Below, in pieces: positions 35,182-44,922 of a DNA stretch of 64,000 nucleotides. The translations under genes were made by a program, and so were the position numbers. Where the stretch lies: contig NZ_CP022416.1 in NCBI RefSeq assembly GCF_002222635.1, forward strand, positions 62,001 through 126,000, in the 5' to 3' direction. The DNA comes from Pseudosulfitobacter pseudonitzschiae (lineage in GTDB: Bacteria; Pseudomonadota; Alphaproteobacteria; Rhodobacterales; Rhodobacteraceae). Within the stretch, counting starts at the first letter, position 1. Each line of letters starts with the position of its first letter. The notes under the pieces were generated by a model. It had not been told where the DNA came from. It saw only the letters and a list, made by a program, of their open reading frames with translations, and ran no database searches.

Positions 35182-35621
35182 CAATATTGGAAAGGCTTTC
35201 AGGCAGCGATGCCGAGTCAACGTTCAGATGCGAAAGGCGCGGTGCGGGTCGAAACACGGAGCTGTCGATTGCGGATTGAGCAGAGATCTGTGAGCAGCTC
35301 TGGACCGCATCGACCTTCGCTGCGAATAGTGTGAAGGTCCGCCTGCAGGACGGACGCGCGTTCCTTGAGCTGGCTGGAGGCCGTGACATCGACGGCCTTC
35401 ATTTTGACGAGATCACAGCCGCGCAGCTTACTGCTGATGGCCAGACAAAAGCGTGGTAGATCGCGATGGTTGTCGGCCAACTCAAGCCGACCCCTGATTG
35501 CCTTGACATGTTTAGACTTCAATGGCCTTTTTGAGCCAACGATGCGCCCCTTGTTCCAAGCGAGGTGAATTGCGCAAACGGCCGGTTAGCTTGGTGTTTG
35601 CACGGCATTTCATCCGAACCG
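35182..35621. other. Gap with integrase relic between dctM and acyltransferase
   Basis: Apart from the integrase fragment at 35340-35540, I see no gene, terminator or repeat here. The relic marks the end of the P450-TRAP module as an old recombination boundary. Confidence 0.45.
35340..35540 (-). pseudogene. Short tyrosine-integrase fragment
   Basis: The minus strand reads VGSKRPLKSKHVKAIRGRLE, then LADNHRDLPRFCLAISSKLRGCDLVKMKAVDVTASSQLKERASVLQ, the catalytic-domain start of a compact phage-type integrase with the first active arginine in KLRGCDLV. The sequence after LQ is unrelated, and no start remains. The rest of 35182-35621 holds nothing recognisable. Confidence 0.65.
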
Positions 35622-36512
35622 CTATACCGCTCGCTTATCCTTGAGAGCAAGTGTGTACTCCCGCAACCAAGCCATGAAAGCGCCGGTGTTGGAGAAGTGA
35701 TCCTTCATATCTTCAAGCGCCAGTGGCTTACTTATGACAGGTGACTGCGGTTTATTAAGTGAATGTACTACTTCGTGCAAAAGCAGCCCCTGACGCATCG
35801 TCGCGGAGACCAGATTGGCAAGCAGATAAAATCGTGAATTCTGGCCTGGGAAATAAATTGGCAGCACAGTCGCGCCCGAGCGCTGGATCATTTTTGCAGT
35901 AAATGGGTTCCACTGGCTCTCGACTGCTGGACCGAACCAGGTTTTCGAGGAGGCAACCTCCCCAGCTGGGAAAAGAATTATTACGCCGCCTGATTTGAGG
36001 TGCTCCATTGCCTTTTTGCGCATCAAAAGGCTTTCGTTAAAGCTGTCTTCTTCATGCGGAAACGGTACGGGCAGCATAAACTGGCCGATCTCTTTGATGC
36101 CGGAGATAAGTGACCGGGTGAGGATCAGAAAATCGCTCCGTTTACGTCCAACCAGCTCAGCCATTACCATGCCATCTACCATTCCATGGGGATGGTTGGC
36201 GACGACGATGAGCGGTCCAGTTGTGGGTATGTTGTCAATCTGCTCATCCGGCGTAAGCAAATTTATCCCCATGAACCGGAGGGTCTGACTGAAGAATAAG
36301 AGCCCTTCTTGGACACCTGCGCGTTCAAATTTTCGGATCAAGCGTAACAACGTTATTTTTCCCGTCATCCATTCTATTGAACGTATGGCAAAGATTTTTT
36401 TCGGATCGGAAAAAGTCGTTGCATAAGACAGTTTGCGTTTGTCGTATGGCACGTTCTTTTTGGGCTCGATCTGCTGCCCGGGCAGCGATGTATCCCGACT
36501 GCTTTCTAGCAC
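35622..36512 (-). CDS. Lysophospholipid acyltransferase-family protein
   Basis: This 296-residue protein has the PlsC-type active site NHPHGMVD (HxxxxD) after GPLIVVA, and the glycerolipid-binding FPAGEVASS block. Hydrophobic segments and the IYFPGQNSRFYLLANLVSATMRQGLLLHEV region match the group that includes ornithine-lipid and hemolysin-like acyltransferases. It probably transfers an acyl chain to a lyso-lipid or lyso-ornithine lipid at the inner membrane. No lipid gene adjoins it, so the acceptor is uncertain. Confidence 0.82.
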   Translation of the reverse strand: MLESSRDTSLPGQQIEPKKNVPYDKRKLSYATTFSDPKKIFAIRSIEWMTGKITLLRLIRKFERAGVQEGLLFFSQTLRFMGINLLTPDEQIDNIPTTGPLIVVANHPHGMVDGMVMAELVGRKRSDFLILTRSLISGIKEIGQFMLPVPFPHEEDSFNESLLMRKKAMEHLKSGGVIILFPAGEVASSKTWFGPAVESQWNPFTAKMIQRSGATVLPIYFPGQNSRFYLLANLVSATMRQGLLLHEVVHSLNKPQSPVISKPLALEDMKDHFSNTGAFMAWLREYTLALKDKRAV

Positions 36513-36862
36513 ATTCTCACCCTATTTTATGGCATACCGTCAGACATCTTTTCAGAAATTCTCATCCAAGCGTCCAGTAACAAACACTGCTAACCCATAG
36601 CCGAGTTTTTTGACTGCAGAAACACCTCCCTGAACACAAAAAGCAGACTTTCTCCACGAAGCATGTTGAGTGGCAACCACCTTGCACTGCCTCAAAGCCT
36701 TCGGCGAGTGCATCGCAGCGAAGGACTCCGGTATTCGCAACGTTGCCACTGTTGCTCGTTACGGTTGTGAGTTTTCGGTTTTCCGCCGAAGCAGGTGGTT
36801 CGGTGGAGGTGAAAAGCGCAGTCACGCGGGTGCGCCATACAGGCAGACATTGTTGCGTTTTC
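36513..36862. other. Non-coding gap between acyltransferase and ABC operon
   Basis: Several short open frames cross this 350-base stretch on both strands, but none has coding character or a recognisable product. I see no clear terminator for the ABC operon that ends at 36863. Confidence 0.4.
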
Positions 36863-37885
36863 TCAGCCCGCCGATTGTCCTGCATGGTGACAAGCCACGA
36901 CGGCGTCGCGGGTTCCGTTGCCCTTCAGCGCAGGGGTTTTCACGCTGCAAATCTCTGTGGCGATTGGGCAGCGGGTGTGAAAGCGGCAGCCTTTGGGCGG
37001 ATTGATCGGCGAGGGCAGGTCACCCTTGGGGGTGATGCGCTTGCGGTTGCGCTCGACGCGGGGATCGGCGCGAGGGATGGCCGATATCAGCGCCTGCGTA
37101 TAGGGGTGCTGTGGATTGGCAAATAGCGCCTCGACAGGGGCAAGCTCCACGATACGGCCCAGATACATCACCGCCACACGGTGCGATATGTGGCGCACCA
37201 CGCCCAGATCGTGGGCGATAAACAGATAGGCGATGCCAAGTTCGCGTTGCAGGTCTTCCAGCAGGTTCAGCACGCCCGCCTGAATGGACACATCCAGCGC
37301 CGAGACAGGTTCGTCCAGCACGATCAGTTTAGGGTTCAGCGACAGCGCGCGCGCGATTCCGATGCGCTGGCGCTGGCCGCCGGACAGTTCGTGGGGATAG
37401 CTTGTGGCCAGATCACGGGGCAGGCGGACCATATCGAGCAGTTCGGCGATGCGGGTCTTCAACTCGGCGTGAGGCAGATTGGCAAGGCGCAGCCCCTCGG
37501 CCAAAATTTGTTCGACGGTCATGCGTGGATGAAGCGAGCCCATAGGGTCCTGAAACACGATCTGCATGTCGCAACGCAACTGGCGCAACGCGGTTTTGTC
37601 AGCAGCGGTCACGCTTTGCCCTGCCAGCGTCACCTGACCCGAGCTGGGTTCGATCAACCGCAGGATCGACCGACCGAGGGTGGATTTGCCACAGCCGGAT
37701 TCCCCGACAAGGCCAAAGGTTTCACCCGGTGCAATGTCAAAGGATATGCCCGATACCGCCTGCACCGCTCCAACCTTGCCGCCCAGAAGGCCGCCGCTGA
37801 GGGGAAATTCCTTGGTCAGGTCGCGCACGCTGAGAACGGGGGCCGGGGGGATCACCGGGATCACGGGGGCAATGCTGTCGTTCAT
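36863..37885 (-). CDS. ABC transporter ATPase, oligopeptide/dipeptide type (second ATPase)
   Basis: This 340-residue ATPase of the Opp/Dpp class has Walker [10 protein letters not shown], signature [14 protein letters not shown], Walker [13 protein letters not shown] and the C-terminal oligopeptide-transporter tail with cysteines ([20 protein letters not shown]), which can hold an iron-sulfur cluster in some homologues. The start at 37885 is set by a 4-base overlap with the preceding ATPase gene. It is the last of five genes in the minus-strand operon 36863-42350. Confidence 0.93.
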   Translation of the reverse strand: MNDSIAPVIPVIPPAPVLSVRDLTKEFPLSGGLLGGKVGAVQAVSGISFDIAPGETFGLVGESGCGKSTLGRSILRLIEPSSGQVTLAGQSVTAADKTALRQLRCDMQIVFQDPMGSLHPRMTVEQILAEGLRLANLPHAELKTRIAELLDMVRLPRDLATSYPHELSGGQRQRIGIARALSLNPKLIVLDEPVSALDVSIQAGVLNLLEDLQRELGIAYLFIAHDLGVVRHISHRVAVMYLGRIVELAPVEALFANPQHPYTQALISAIPRADPRVERNRKRITPKGDLPSPINPPKGCRFHTRCPIATEICSVKTPALKGNGTRDAVVACHHAGQSAG

Positions 37886-38871
37886 CGTGATACCTTTGCC
37901 TTGGCGCCCAGCAGGGGAAAGTGGCAGGCATAGTCGGTGGCGTGGCCGATGGTGAGTGCAGGGTCTTGAGTGTGACACAACGCTTGCGCCTGTGGGCAGC
38001 GCGGGTGGAACGCGCAGCCGTCGGGCCGGTTGGCGATCGAGGGCGGGGTGCCTTCGATCTGCTGCAACGTGCCGGTACCGTCGATGGTGGGCACCGCGCC
38101 GATCAGGCCGCTGGTGTACGGGTGCGCTGTTTCGTAGAACAGCGGATCAATCGGTCCGCTCTCGACAATCCTGCCACCGTACATGACGGCGATCTTGTCC
38201 GCGATGCCCGCGACCACACCAAGATCATGGGTGATCAGCACCATGCCCACCCCCAGATCGCGGCGCAGGTCGCGCAGCAGATCGAGGATTTGCGCCTGCA
38301 CCGTCACATCCAGCGCCGTGGTCGGTTCGTCCGCGATCAGCAGTTGCGGATTGTTGGCCAGCGCCATCGCGATCATTGCACGCTGGCGCATGCCGCCGGA
38401 AAACTCGTGCGGATACTGGCGGACCCGCTTTTCAGGCTGCGGAATGGCCACGCGTTCGAATAGCCGCTCGGCCTCTTTCAACGCATTGCGACGGGATATG
38501 GTGCGGTCATGCAGCAATATGGCTTCGGCGATCTGGTCACCGATGCGCAGAACGGGATTGAAGGCGGACAGTGGATCCTGAAAAATACAGCCGATGGATT
38601 TGCCGCGGATCTTCTGGATGCGCGAAGCGGGCATGCCGATCAGCTCCTGTCCGTTGAACCGCGCACTGCCCGAGACCTGCGCGCCGTGGGGTAACAGTTG
38701 CAGCAGCGCCATCATGGCGATGGATTTGCCCGACCCGCTTTCTCCGACCACGCCCAGCACTTCGCCCGGATCCAGTGAAAAATCGACGCCGCGCAGGCCC
38801 TCGGCCCAGAAACCGTAGCTGTCGGAAAACGAAATCCGTAGGTCCTTGAGCTCGAGCAGGGGCGTTGTCAT
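37882..38871 (-). CDS. ABC transporter ATPase, oligopeptide/dipeptide type (first ATPase)
   Basis: This 329-residue ATPase has Walker [10 protein letters not shown], the signature [15 protein letters not shown], Walker [13 protein letters not shown] and the Dpp-type tail [18 protein letters not shown]. It pairs with the other ATPase as a heterodimer. It overlaps both neighbours by 4 bases, so the operon is tightly coupled. Confidence 0.93.
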   Translation of the reverse strand: MTTPLLELKDLRISFSDSYGFWAEGLRGVDFSLDPGEVLGVVGESGSGKSIAMMALLQLLPHGAQVSGSARFNGQELIGMPASRIQKIRGKSIGCIFQDPLSAFNPVLRIGDQIAEAILLHDRTISRRNALKEAERLFERVAIPQPEKRVRQYPHEFSGGMRQRAMIAMALANNPQLLIADEPTTALDVTVQAQILDLLRDLRRDLGVGMVLITHDLGVVAGIADKIAVMYGGRIVESGPIDPLFYETAHPYTSGLIGAVPTIDGTGTLQQIEGTPPSIANRPDGCAFHPRCPQAQALCHTQDPALTIGHATDYACHFPLLGAKAKVSR

Positions 38872-39746
38872 GTCGACCTCCGGTCAAATAGGTCGCGCAG
38901 GCCGTCGCCCAGAAAGGAAGTGGCCAGCACCACCGACAGGATCGCCATGCCGGGGCCGAAGGCGATCCACCAGTCGTAGAACCGCGTGGCCCCTTCGGAA
39001 ATCATGCTGCCCCATTCGGGCGCGGGGGGCGTGGCGCCCAGCCCGATGAACGACAGCGATGCTGCCAGCAGGACGACCTGCCCGAAATCCATCGTCGCGT
39101 TGATCAGCGTGGGCGTCCAGCACAGGGGCATGACGTGTACACGCAACACCCGCAAGCTGGAGGCTCCGCCTGCGATGGCGGCCTCGACGTGCTCGCGTTC
39201 TTTCACTTCCAGCACTTGGCCGCGCATCAGCCGCGCATAAATCGGCCACCAGACGATGACCATCGCAATGGAGGCATTGGCCAGCCCTGGCCCCAGCATC
39301 GCCGCAACGGACATCGCCAGAAGGATCGGCGGGAAGGACACGGTTACATCGACCAGCCGCATGATGATGCTGTCCCACCAGCCACCGAAATAGCCCGCAA
39401 GCGCCCCCAGAAGCGAACCGATGGCCACGGCACTGGCCACGACGACAACGGCGATCGGGATCGACCAGATGCTGCCATGCAGGGTACGTGACAGGACATC
39501 ACGGCCCAGGGCATCGGTGCCCAGCCAGTGATCGCCCGAGGGGGGTTGCAAGCGTCGTCCCACCATAGCCAGTGGGTCGGCGATGGGCCAGAACTGGATG
39601 GTCAGCAACGTCACGACCCAGAACAGCAGAATCATCGCTCCGATCTTGGCGGTCAGGGGCAGCTTGCGCGACACCTGGCGAAAGGATTTCAGCAACCGCT
39701 GGCTGACGGGTGCGATGACGACGGGAGGGGAGGAGACGTGGGTCAT
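38868..39746 (-). CDS. ABC transporter permease, DppC type
   Basis: This 292-residue inner-membrane protein has six predicted helices. The DppC N-terminal pattern is GRRLQPPSGDHWLGTDALGRDVLSRTLHG, and the ATPase-docking EAA loop lies in EREHVEAAIAGGASSLRVLRVHVMP. It forms the translocation channel with the DppB-type permease upstream, with which it overlaps by 4 bases. Confidence 0.94.
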   Translation of the reverse strand: MTHVSSPPVVIAPVSQRLLKSFRQVSRKLPLTAKIGAMILLFWVVTLLTIQFWPIADPLAMVGRRLQPPSGDHWLGTDALGRDVLSRTLHGSIWSIPIAVVVVASAVAIGSLLGALAGYFGGWWDSIIMRLVDVTVSFPPILLAMSVAAMLGPGLANASIAMVIVWWPIYARLMRGQVLEVKEREHVEAAIAGGASSLRVLRVHVMPLCWTPTLINATMDFGQVVLLAASLSFIGLGATPPAPEWGSMISEGATRFYDWWIAFGPGMAILSVVLATSFLGDGLRDLFDRRST

Positions 39747-40759
39747 GCGTTCACCTTGATGCGCGGGTTGGCCCAGGCGTAGGCGATGTCGGTCAGCAGG
39801 TTGGCCAGCAGAAAGGCGACAGAGCCCACGATGGTCACGCCGCCAATCGCCGGATAATCCAGTGAGGCCGCCGCGCGCACCGCGTAAGAGCCGATGCCCG
39901 GCCAGGAAAAGATCGCCTCGGTCAGAACCGCGCCGGTGATCAGATAGGCAAAGGTAAAGCCAAGGATCGTCAGTAGCGGGATCATCGCGTTGGGCAGGGC
40001 GTGTTTGACCAGCACCACACGCTCGGGCGCGCCTTTGGCCCGCGCGGTGCGGGCATAGTCCAGCGACATGCCCTCGACCAGTGACGAGCGCACAAGACGC
40101 GTGATGATGCCCGTGACCGACCAGCCCAGCACAAAGGCAGGCAACGCCAGATGCGACAGGGCCTGAACAAAAAGTGGCAGATCGCCGGCGATCAGCGCGT
40201 CGATGGTGTAAAAGCCGGTGAAATGTTCGGGCGGCGCCACACGCGGTGGCAGTCGGCCTGTGCCGGGCACCACTGACAGGCGCACAGACAACAGGTAAAG
40301 CAGGATCAAACCGGACCAGAAGATTGGCAGCGATGATCCGATCAGCGCAAACACCCGCGCAAGGCTGTCAAAGACAGATCCGCGAAACCGCGCGGATAGC
40401 AGCCCCAGCGACAGGCCCATCACCGTGCCGAACACCATCGCCACGATCACCAGTTCCAGCGTGGCGGGCAGGCGCTCTGCAATGTCCTGCGCGACGGGGC
40501 GGCGGGTGGCGAAGGATGCCCCCAGATCACCCTGCACCAGATTACCGAGATAGCGCACGTAGCGGACGGGCAGGGGCTGATCCAGCCCCCATTCGGCCTT
40601 CACCGTGGCTACAATTTCGGGATTGTTCATCATCCGTTCAGGGACAAGGGCGGCCAACGGATCGCCCTTGGTCATTTGCGTCAGAAGGAAGGAGACACTC
40701 GCCACCCCAAGCAGCAGCAATGGAATGGAAATCAGCCGTCTCAGGATATAGGCGAGCAT
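39743..40759 (-). CDS. ABC transporter permease, DppB type
   Basis: This 338-residue permease starts MLAYILRRLISIPLLLLGVASVSFLL, the standard DppB/OppB opening. It has GDPLAALVPERMM and the EAA loop in DYARTARAKGAPERVVLVKHALPNAMIPLL. The start at 40759 lies 4 bases after the binding-protein stop; a longer in-frame start would overlap that gene. Confidence 0.94.
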   Translation of the reverse strand: MLAYILRRLISIPLLLLGVASVSFLLTQMTKGDPLAALVPERMMNNPEIVATVKAEWGLDQPLPVRYVRYLGNLVQGDLGASFATRRPVAQDIAERLPATLELVIVAMVFGTVMGLSLGLLSARFRGSVFDSLARVFALIGSSLPIFWSGLILLYLLSVRLSVVPGTGRLPPRVAPPEHFTGFYTIDALIAGDLPLFVQALSHLALPAFVLGWSVTGIITRLVRSSLVEGMSLDYARTARAKGAPERVVLVKHALPNAMIPLLTILGFTFAYLITGAVLTEAIFSWPGIGSYAVRAAASLDYPAIGGVTIVGSVAFLLANLLTDIAYAWANPRIKVNA

Positions 40760-40763
40760 CACT

Positions 40764-42350
40764 TCACTTCCTTGAGATTTCAGCCAGCGGAAGGTTACAG
40801 CAAGCCGAGTAGCGCACGCCTTCGATGTCATTGCGATAGGCAAGCACAAGATTGGGCGAGACCAGCGGCAGAATGATCGCATCCTCCATCATTTCCTCGC
40901 CGAGTTGCTGATAAATCGCCGCAGCTTCTTCGGGCGACGATGCCAGCGCCTTGGCGTACAGGTCTGCCTCGGCCGGGTTCACCACCAGTTCGGGGGTGTC
41001 CAGACCGGCACGGACCGTCCAGGGAAAGCCTTCGATCATGCCGAAATACTGCACATATTGCGCGGTGCCGTAATAGTCAGGCGCATAGTAAACCGCCGTG
41101 ACCGGCCATTCACCTGCGCCCAGCTCGTCCCGCCAGACTGCCCATGTCAGGGGTTTCAGCTCCAGTTCGACACCGACAGCTGCGAAATCCTGTTGCAGCT
41201 TTTGCATCATGATGTTGAATTCAACCCCGTAGACGTTGTCGTTGGGATAGCCTGCGACCAGCTTCAGATCGGCCGCCCCGGCGGCGGCCAGCATCTCTTT
41301 GGCCGTTTCGACATCCTGCGCACGCGGCGTCAGACCTGCGGTGCCCGGAAAGCCGTTGGGAATGGGCGCGGCTTGCTTGGCGCCACTGCCGCCCACGGTA
41401 AAGTCCAGCATTCCGTCATAGTCGATGGCCAGCGCTAGCGCCTGACGCACTTGCGGAGTCAAAACCTCGGCCATGCCTTTGGCGCCTGGGATAAAGCCGA
41501 TGTAGACAAAGTTATAGGACGGAACGACCTCGGTGGTGACATCCTCCGAGCGGATCGAGCGGGCCGTATCGGGGTCAATCTGCATGGCGATGTCGACCTG
41601 ACCGGTTTCAAGCGCCTGCGCTTGGCTGACCGCATCCTGAATTTGGGTGACGACGATTTCGCTGAATGCAGGTGCTTCGCCCCAATAGGCGTCGTTGCGC
41701 GACAGACGCAGTTCCGCTTCGGGTGTGTAGGCCTTCAGCGCGTAGGGTCCGGACCCCAGCGAGTTCGACAGGAACCACTGTTCGGACTTGTCGGTCTCGG
41801 GGGCGTCTTCGCCTGCGGTCGCCCCTTCCGCCATCGCGGCCTCGGCGTTGATCACGCCGGTGTAGGACGACGAGATTTTGTTGAGGAATTCAGAGCTGGG
41901 CGCGTCCAGCGTGAATTTGACCGTTTTCGCATCCACAGCTTCGGCGTTGATCAAGCCGTCCATCAGGAACGATGGCGACCCTTTTAGGTTTTTCAGGCGG
42001 TTGATGCTCCACACCACGTCCGACGCTTCGACGGGCGAGCCGTCGGCAAAAGTCGCGTCCTTTAGGTGAAAGGTGAACTCGGTGAAAGTGTCGTTGGTTT
42101 TCCACGACTCTGCCAAGTTCGGCACCAGCGTTTCGTTGTCGGGGCCAAGTGTGATCAGCGTCTCGTACACTGCCGTCAGGTAAAATTGGCACGTGTCACA
42201 AAAGGCGCGCGCCGGATCGAGAGAGTTCACATCCATAGAGCGCGCGATCACCAAAGTGTCGGTGTCCTGGGCCGTCGCCGGTGCTGCGATGAAGGCTGAT
42301 CCGGCCAGTAAAAGGGCGGCCACCCCTTGTTTTAGTCTGAACTGTATCAT
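40764..42350 (-). CDS. ABC transporter substrate-binding protein (SBP family 5)
   Basis: This 528-residue periplasmic binding protein belongs to the peptide/nickel/opine class. The signal peptide is MIQFRLKQGVAALLLAGSAFIAAPATAQD. Family 5 features are SMDVNSLDPARAFCDTCQFYLTAVYETL, NLAESWKTNDTFTEFTFHLKDATFADGSPVEASDVVWSINRL and LSRNDAYWGEAP. The start at 42350 is preferred over an upstream in-frame ATG because it opens the signal peptide. The ligand could be a peptide, an amine or an opine. The neighbouring aminotransferase favours an amino compound. Confidence 0.93.
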   Translation of the reverse strand: MIQFRLKQGVAALLLAGSAFIAAPATAQDTDTLVIARSMDVNSLDPARAFCDTCQFYLTAVYETLITLGPDNETLVPNLAESWKTNDTFTEFTFHLKDATFADGSPVEASDVVWSINRLKNLKGSPSFLMDGLINAEAVDAKTVKFTLDAPSSEFLNKISSSYTGVINAEAAMAEGATAGEDAPETDKSEQWFLSNSLGSGPYALKAYTPEAELRLSRNDAYWGEAPAFSEIVVTQIQDAVSQAQALETGQVDIAMQIDPDTARSIRSEDVTTEVVPSYNFVYIGFIPGAKGMAEVLTPQVRQALALAIDYDGMLDFTVGGSGAKQAAPIPNGFPGTAGLTPRAQDVETAKEMLAAAGAADLKLVAGYPNDNVYGVEFNIMMQKLQQDFAAVGVELELKPLTWAVWRDELGAGEWPVTAVYYAPDYYGTAQYVQYFGMIEGFPWTVRAGLDTPELVVNPAEADLYAKALASSPEEAAAIYQQLGEEMMEDAIILPLVSPNLVLAYRNDIEGVRYSACCNLPLAEISRK

Positions 42351-42384
42351 GGTTGGTTTCCCTGTTGGCGCTTGTTTTGCGCGC

Positions 42385-43653
42385 TCACGCATCAATAAGG
42401 GCCGTCAAAGCAGCAGACGGTTTCAGTGATGCGCGGCTTCGCTTGATATCCTCGAATGCGGCGCCGGTCGCTTCAAGGGTCAGCGCGATGTCCGAGCGGG
42501 TCATCGCGGCATTCATGAACATATTATGATAGGGTGAGAGGTAGACGCCTCGTTTCAGTGCAGCCTGACAAAAGCCATAGCCGATGCGAAAATCGGGATC
42601 GTCCTCGAACAGGACCATCGGCAGGGTGACGGGGCCGGTCTGACGCAGGCCAAAGCCGTTGCTTACGGCCTGTTCTGCCAACCCCTTGCGGAAGCTCTGG
42701 CCAATCACGGTCATGTGTTCTAGATAGTCGGTTTCGCGGATCAGCCGCATGGTTTCCAGCGCGGCGGCCATGGGCACAGCGGCAAACCAATACGAGCCGG
42801 TGACAAATATCTTTGTTGCGGCTTCGCGGGCGCGGTCGTTGCCCAGCAGCGCCGATATCGGTTGGCCGTTGCCCAGAACCTTGCCCCATGCAGACAGGTC
42901 CGGCCGTACACCCACCGTTTCCCAAGAGCAGTCGCGGCACATGCGAAAGCCTGCGCGCACGTCGTCGACAACCAGCAGTGCGTCATACTCGTCGGCAATG
43001 CGACGGGCAGCCTGCGCATATTCGCGGTCGGGCATGGACTGATCCGTGAATGTATCGTGGCGGAAAGGGGCAGCAAAGATACCTGCGAGATCGTTGCCCG
43101 CTTCGTTTGCGGCGTCTTCAAGGGCTTGCGTGTCGTTGTAGTCGAAGTAAATCAGGTGCGCGCGGTCTTCGGGCAGGACGCCGCCCGGACGGGGTGTGTT
43201 CCATGGCATGGCGCCGTGATAGGCATTCTTCGCCACCAGCACTTTGCGTTTGCCACGATAGGCCCGCGCTATCATCAGTGCCATCATCGTGGCATCGCCG
43301 CCATTTTTGCAGAACATTGCCCAGTCGGCGTGCGAGATCATGCCAACCATTGCCTCCGCCAGATCCACGATCAGCGGGGAAGGGCCGGTCGCCGCGTCGA
43401 TGCTGGTCTGTTGCGCCGATATGGCCCGGGCGATGTCGGGGTGGTGATAGCCCATCAGATTGGGGCCATAGGCGCACATATAGTCGATGTATTGATTGCC
43501 GTCTGCATCGGTGATCCGTGTGCCCTCGGCCTTGGTGAAAAACTGCGGAAAGCCGTCCGGCATCAACGCGGTCGACTGGTGGCCGTACATGCCTCCGGGG
43601 ATCACTTGCGCCGCACGTTCGCGCAGGGCGCGGTCTTGAGAGTTGTTAGCCAT
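42385..43653 (-). CDS. Class III aminotransferase (glutamate-1-semialdehyde aminomutase-like)
   Basis: This 422-residue PLP enzyme has the class III signs: GNQYIDYMCAYGPNLMGYHHPDI, the phosphate-binding CKNGGDATMMAL, the cofactor aspartate in LLVVDDVRAGFR and the Schiff-base lysine in LSAWGKVLGNGQPISALLG. It is closest in layout to GSA-aminomutase-like transaminases that act on amino acids or amines, not to the heme enzyme itself. It is transcribed with the ABC genes 34 bases downstream, so it probably processes the transported amino compound. Confidence 0.88.
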   Translation of the reverse strand: MANNSQDRALRERAAQVIPGGMYGHQSTALMPDGFPQFFTKAEGTRITDADGNQYIDYMCAYGPNLMGYHHPDIARAISAQQTSIDAATGPSPLIVDLAEAMVGMISHADWAMFCKNGGDATMMALMIARAYRGKRKVLVAKNAYHGAMPWNTPRPGGVLPEDRAHLIYFDYNDTQALEDAANEAGNDLAGIFAAPFRHDTFTDQSMPDREYAQAARRIADEYDALLVVDDVRAGFRMCRDCSWETVGVRPDLSAWGKVLGNGQPISALLGNDRAREAATKIFVTGSYWFAAVPMAAALETMRLIRETDYLEHMTVIGQSFRKGLAEQAVSNGFGLRQTGPVTLPMVLFEDDPDFRIGYGFCQAALKRGVYLSPYHNMFMNAAMTRSDIALTLEATGAAFEDIKRSRASLKPSAALTALIDA

Positions 43654-44078
43654 GTCTGCTTCCTCGCTGATGTGCCTCGACGGTAGGTGCGGGATTTTTT
43701 TCTGGCAATATAAAATTCGAATAATCCTTCAATTTCTTCCGTGGCAACGGTCGGCGGGTAGGGCGTGCGGCGAAAATTTCCTCTCTATAATATCGAAAAC
43801 TATCCATTTTTTTCACACATACTGAACGGGAGCCAATCTACGTCAAAGTATTAATGAGGGTAAAATCGACTAAAATTGAGGCAAAGCGCCCACAGCGATT
43901 GTCTCGAGACCAGCCGGTTCTTGCGAGAATCATCTAAAAAGACCTTGTTCGAATCTGTGTCAAGGGACATGGGGCAGGCTGCTTCTGATCCGCCGGGTCG
44001 GGACAAATCCGCATAAACATTGTACTCACAACTGTGTCGGGTCTAGATACATCTCACATCGAAGGAGTGAGGGGGCTG
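43654..44078. promoter_or_regulatory. Divergent promoter region aminotransferase / tetR
   Basis: No gene lies in this 425-base region, which is A+T-rich at 43690-43880. It contains TCGACTAAAATTGAG (43866-43880), related to two motifs in the next intergenic region. GGAGTGAGGGGG just before 44079 is the tetR ribosome site. Confidence 0.55.
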
Positions 44079-44729
44079 ATGGAACAGAAGGTAGAAATCG
44101 ACGGAAAGCCCCGAAAGTTGCGAAAGCGGGGCATCAAGCGGCTGGAGACGCTTCTGGATGCAACGGCCAGGTTGTTGGAGACGCGTCTAGATGACAACAT
44201 TAGTTTGGCCGAGATCGCGGCAGAGGCCGACATTCCCCTGGCCTCCGTCTATCACTTTCTGCCCAACAGGAACGCGGCGTTTGTCATGCTGGCCGAACGA
44301 TATAACACGGAAATGTCTAGGCGCGTCACCGATGAAATCATCCCGCTGCCCAAGAAATGGCAGGACATTCTGGCGTTTCGCCAGCAGCAGGGCGCGCTGT
44401 ACTTGAACAGCAACCCAGCCGCGCAGCGTTTGTTTTTGGGTGCCGGTGTCAGCGTCGAGGTGCGCAACACCGATCTGAACGGCAACGCCGCGTTGGCCAA
44501 ATCCTATGCGTGCCTCTTCGGCAGCTATTTCGAGATTGAAACATCGGAATTTCTCGAAAACCTTATGGCGACTTCGATTGCATTGATGGACGGCATCTGG
44601 GCGTTGTCCTACAGCCGCCATGGCAAGATCACAGATGAGTTCGTGGCGGAATCAACCTTGGCCTGCACCGCCTATCTGCGCTGTTACTTGCCTGAGTTTC
44701 TACCCAAACGCCGTGAGCAGGGGCCGTAG
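44079..44729 (+). CDS. TetR-family transcriptional regulator
   Basis: This 216-residue protein has an N-terminal helix-turn-helix (LLDATARLLETRLDDNISLAEIAAEADIPLASVYHFLPNRNAAFVMLAERY) followed by an all-helical effector domain. The ATG at 44079 with its ribosome site is preferred to a GTG 15 codons upstream. It is divergent from the aminotransferase-ABC operon and upstream of the monooxygenase, and so is placed to control both. Its ligand is probably an intermediate of this pathway. Confidence 0.9.
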   Translation: MEQKVEIDGKPRKLRKRGIKRLETLLDATARLLETRLDDNISLAEIAAEADIPLASVYHFLPNRNAAFVMLAERYNTEMSRRVTDEIIPLPKKWQDILAFRQQQGALYLNSNPAAQRLFLGAGVSVEVRNTDLNGNAALAKSYACLFGSYFEIETSEFLENLMATSIALMDGIWALSYSRHGKITDEFVAESTLACTAYLRCYLPEFLPKRREQGP

Positions 44730-44775
44730 AGGGCGCAAATGTCGGGTCTGTTATCCAGTATGTAGTGGAAGAAAA

Positions 44776-44850
44776 TTTGACTAAAATGAGATTCTATGGT
44801 GAGTTTTTAAATTTTTCCCATATTTAACCAAATAAAAATTGACTAAAGTC
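44776..44850. promoter_or_regulatory. Repeated TTGACTAAA motifs upstream of the monooxygenase
   Basis: TTTGACTAAAATGAG (44776-44790) and TTGACTAAAGTC (44839-44850) match each other and the site at 43866-43880 on the far side of tetR. TTGACT also resembles a -35 box. They may be operators for the TetR protein or promoter elements of genes it controls. Confidence 0.5.
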
Positions 44851-44922
44851 CATGCCTTGTTCCACGCTCAAGCTGACTGGCGCGGCACTGCGCTTGCACC
44901 CTGCACAGGCAAAGGACCCGCT

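Noticed and set aside
36562-36885. A 107-codon frame on the minus strand before the acyltransferase
   Set aside because: It overlaps the end of an ABC ATPase gene, is cysteine-rich without pattern and matches no family I know.
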